NCBI RefSeq assembly: GCF_900129505.1
Contig: NZ_LT670818.1
Span: 744,001-808,000 of the forward strand
DNA: 64,000 nt
Reading direction: 5' to 3'
From: Bradyrhizobium erythrophlei
GTDB taxonomy: Bacteria; Pseudomonadota; Alphaproteobacteria; Rhizobiales; Xanthobacteraceae
Positions within the stretch are counted from its first letter, which is position 1. Each line of letters begins with the position of its first letter. The notes under the pieces were generated by a model that was not told the origin of the DNA, did not search any database, and saw only the letters and a program-made list of their open reading frames with translations. Below are positions 63,736 through 64,000 of this stretch, in pieces. Made by a program: the position numbers and the translations under genes.

Positions 63736-64000
63736 GACGCTCGCTCCTGCACGAAAAGTCGCCGCCGGGTTGAGACCAGGACTGAGGGCGCACCGTGTGT
63801 ATTTGCTCGCCGTCATGTGGGGTCCGTTCTGAACCTTCAGTGGCGTACCGATGCTGTGCTTTCTTTCGAGTCCGAGGAACCGCTCAGCGCACAGACACCG
63901 TTTTCAAACAGACGCCTCGGTCGGTTCTGACATCGTCACCCGGTTCTTTACGCTGGGACGCTCCTGCATTCTTGCGTACCAACCTTGAAGAGCCTCGCAC
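63736..64000. other. Non-coding end of the window
   Basis: 265 bp after the Gly/Trp-rich gene. I see no gene, repeat or hairpin with a T-run here; the next gene presumably starts outside the window. Confidence 0.4.

Overview
The window is high-GC alphaproteobacterial chromosome, most likely Bradyrhizobium or a close relative (Nitrobacteraceae). Four things point that way: a short PutA, a CyaC-type redox adenylate cyclase, several ABC polyol/opine-type uptake operons, and at least six intergenic palindromic repeat elements of the kind scattered through Bradyrhizobium genomes. No rRNA, tRNA, CRISPR array, intact insertion sequence or phage gene was seen. This is an inference from gene content; no search was run.

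Layout. 1-7.3 kb: end of a YcjF-like membrane protein, a GT39 glycosyltransferase, a membrane diheme-type/[2Fe-2S] adenylate cyclase, an OpgC-like acyltransferase and a cold-shock gene. 7.4-20.3 kb: a possible transglutaminase-like cysteine protein, putA, a class III CoA-transferase, an aromatic-acid MFS carrier with a flavin monooxygenase, a secreted cytochrome-like protein, and a cNMP-binding protein in an operon with an MBL hydrolase. 20.4-27.4 kb: a TPM/TPM/LemA set, an orphan molybdenum hydroxylase large subunit with a membrane diheme cytochrome c, and a DapA-like aldolase. 27.8-30.8 kb: a membrane J-domain protein and an AAA ATPase whose N-terminus reads as a ClpS domain (split by an apparent one-base deletion) followed by a ClpX-type zinc finger.

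30.9-41.1 kb: one 12-gene minus-strand operon. It joins an ABC polyol/triose importer (binding protein, two permeases, a small membrane protein, two ATPases) to dihydroxyacetone kinase (DhaK, DhaL, DhaM) and its own HPr and enzyme I. The sequence thus encodes a private PEP relay ending on an ABC-imported substrate. 41.3-49.6 kb: a spermidine/opine-type ABC importer with a hydantoin-racemase-like enzyme, an NTF2-like protein and a metallo-amidohydrolase, divergent from a cyanuric acid hydrolase/barbiturase-family gene; together they suggest uptake and opening of a cyclic amide or imide. 49.7-59.1 kb: a sorbitol/mannitol/arabitol-type operon (SmoEFGK-like transporter, SDR dehydrogenase, FGGY and PfkB kinases, SorC regulator, HAD phosphatase). 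59.9-63.1 kb: an AaeXAB-like aromatic-acid efflux operon. The window ends with a Gly/Trp-rich secreted protein.

Patterns that cut across genes: three unlinked small secreted proteins share a C-terminal Cys-x19/20-Cys tail; and in all three ABC operons the junction after the solute-binding-protein gene carries a perfect hairpin. The most novel-looking item is the ClpS/ClpX-finger/AAA protein at 29.1-30.8 kb.
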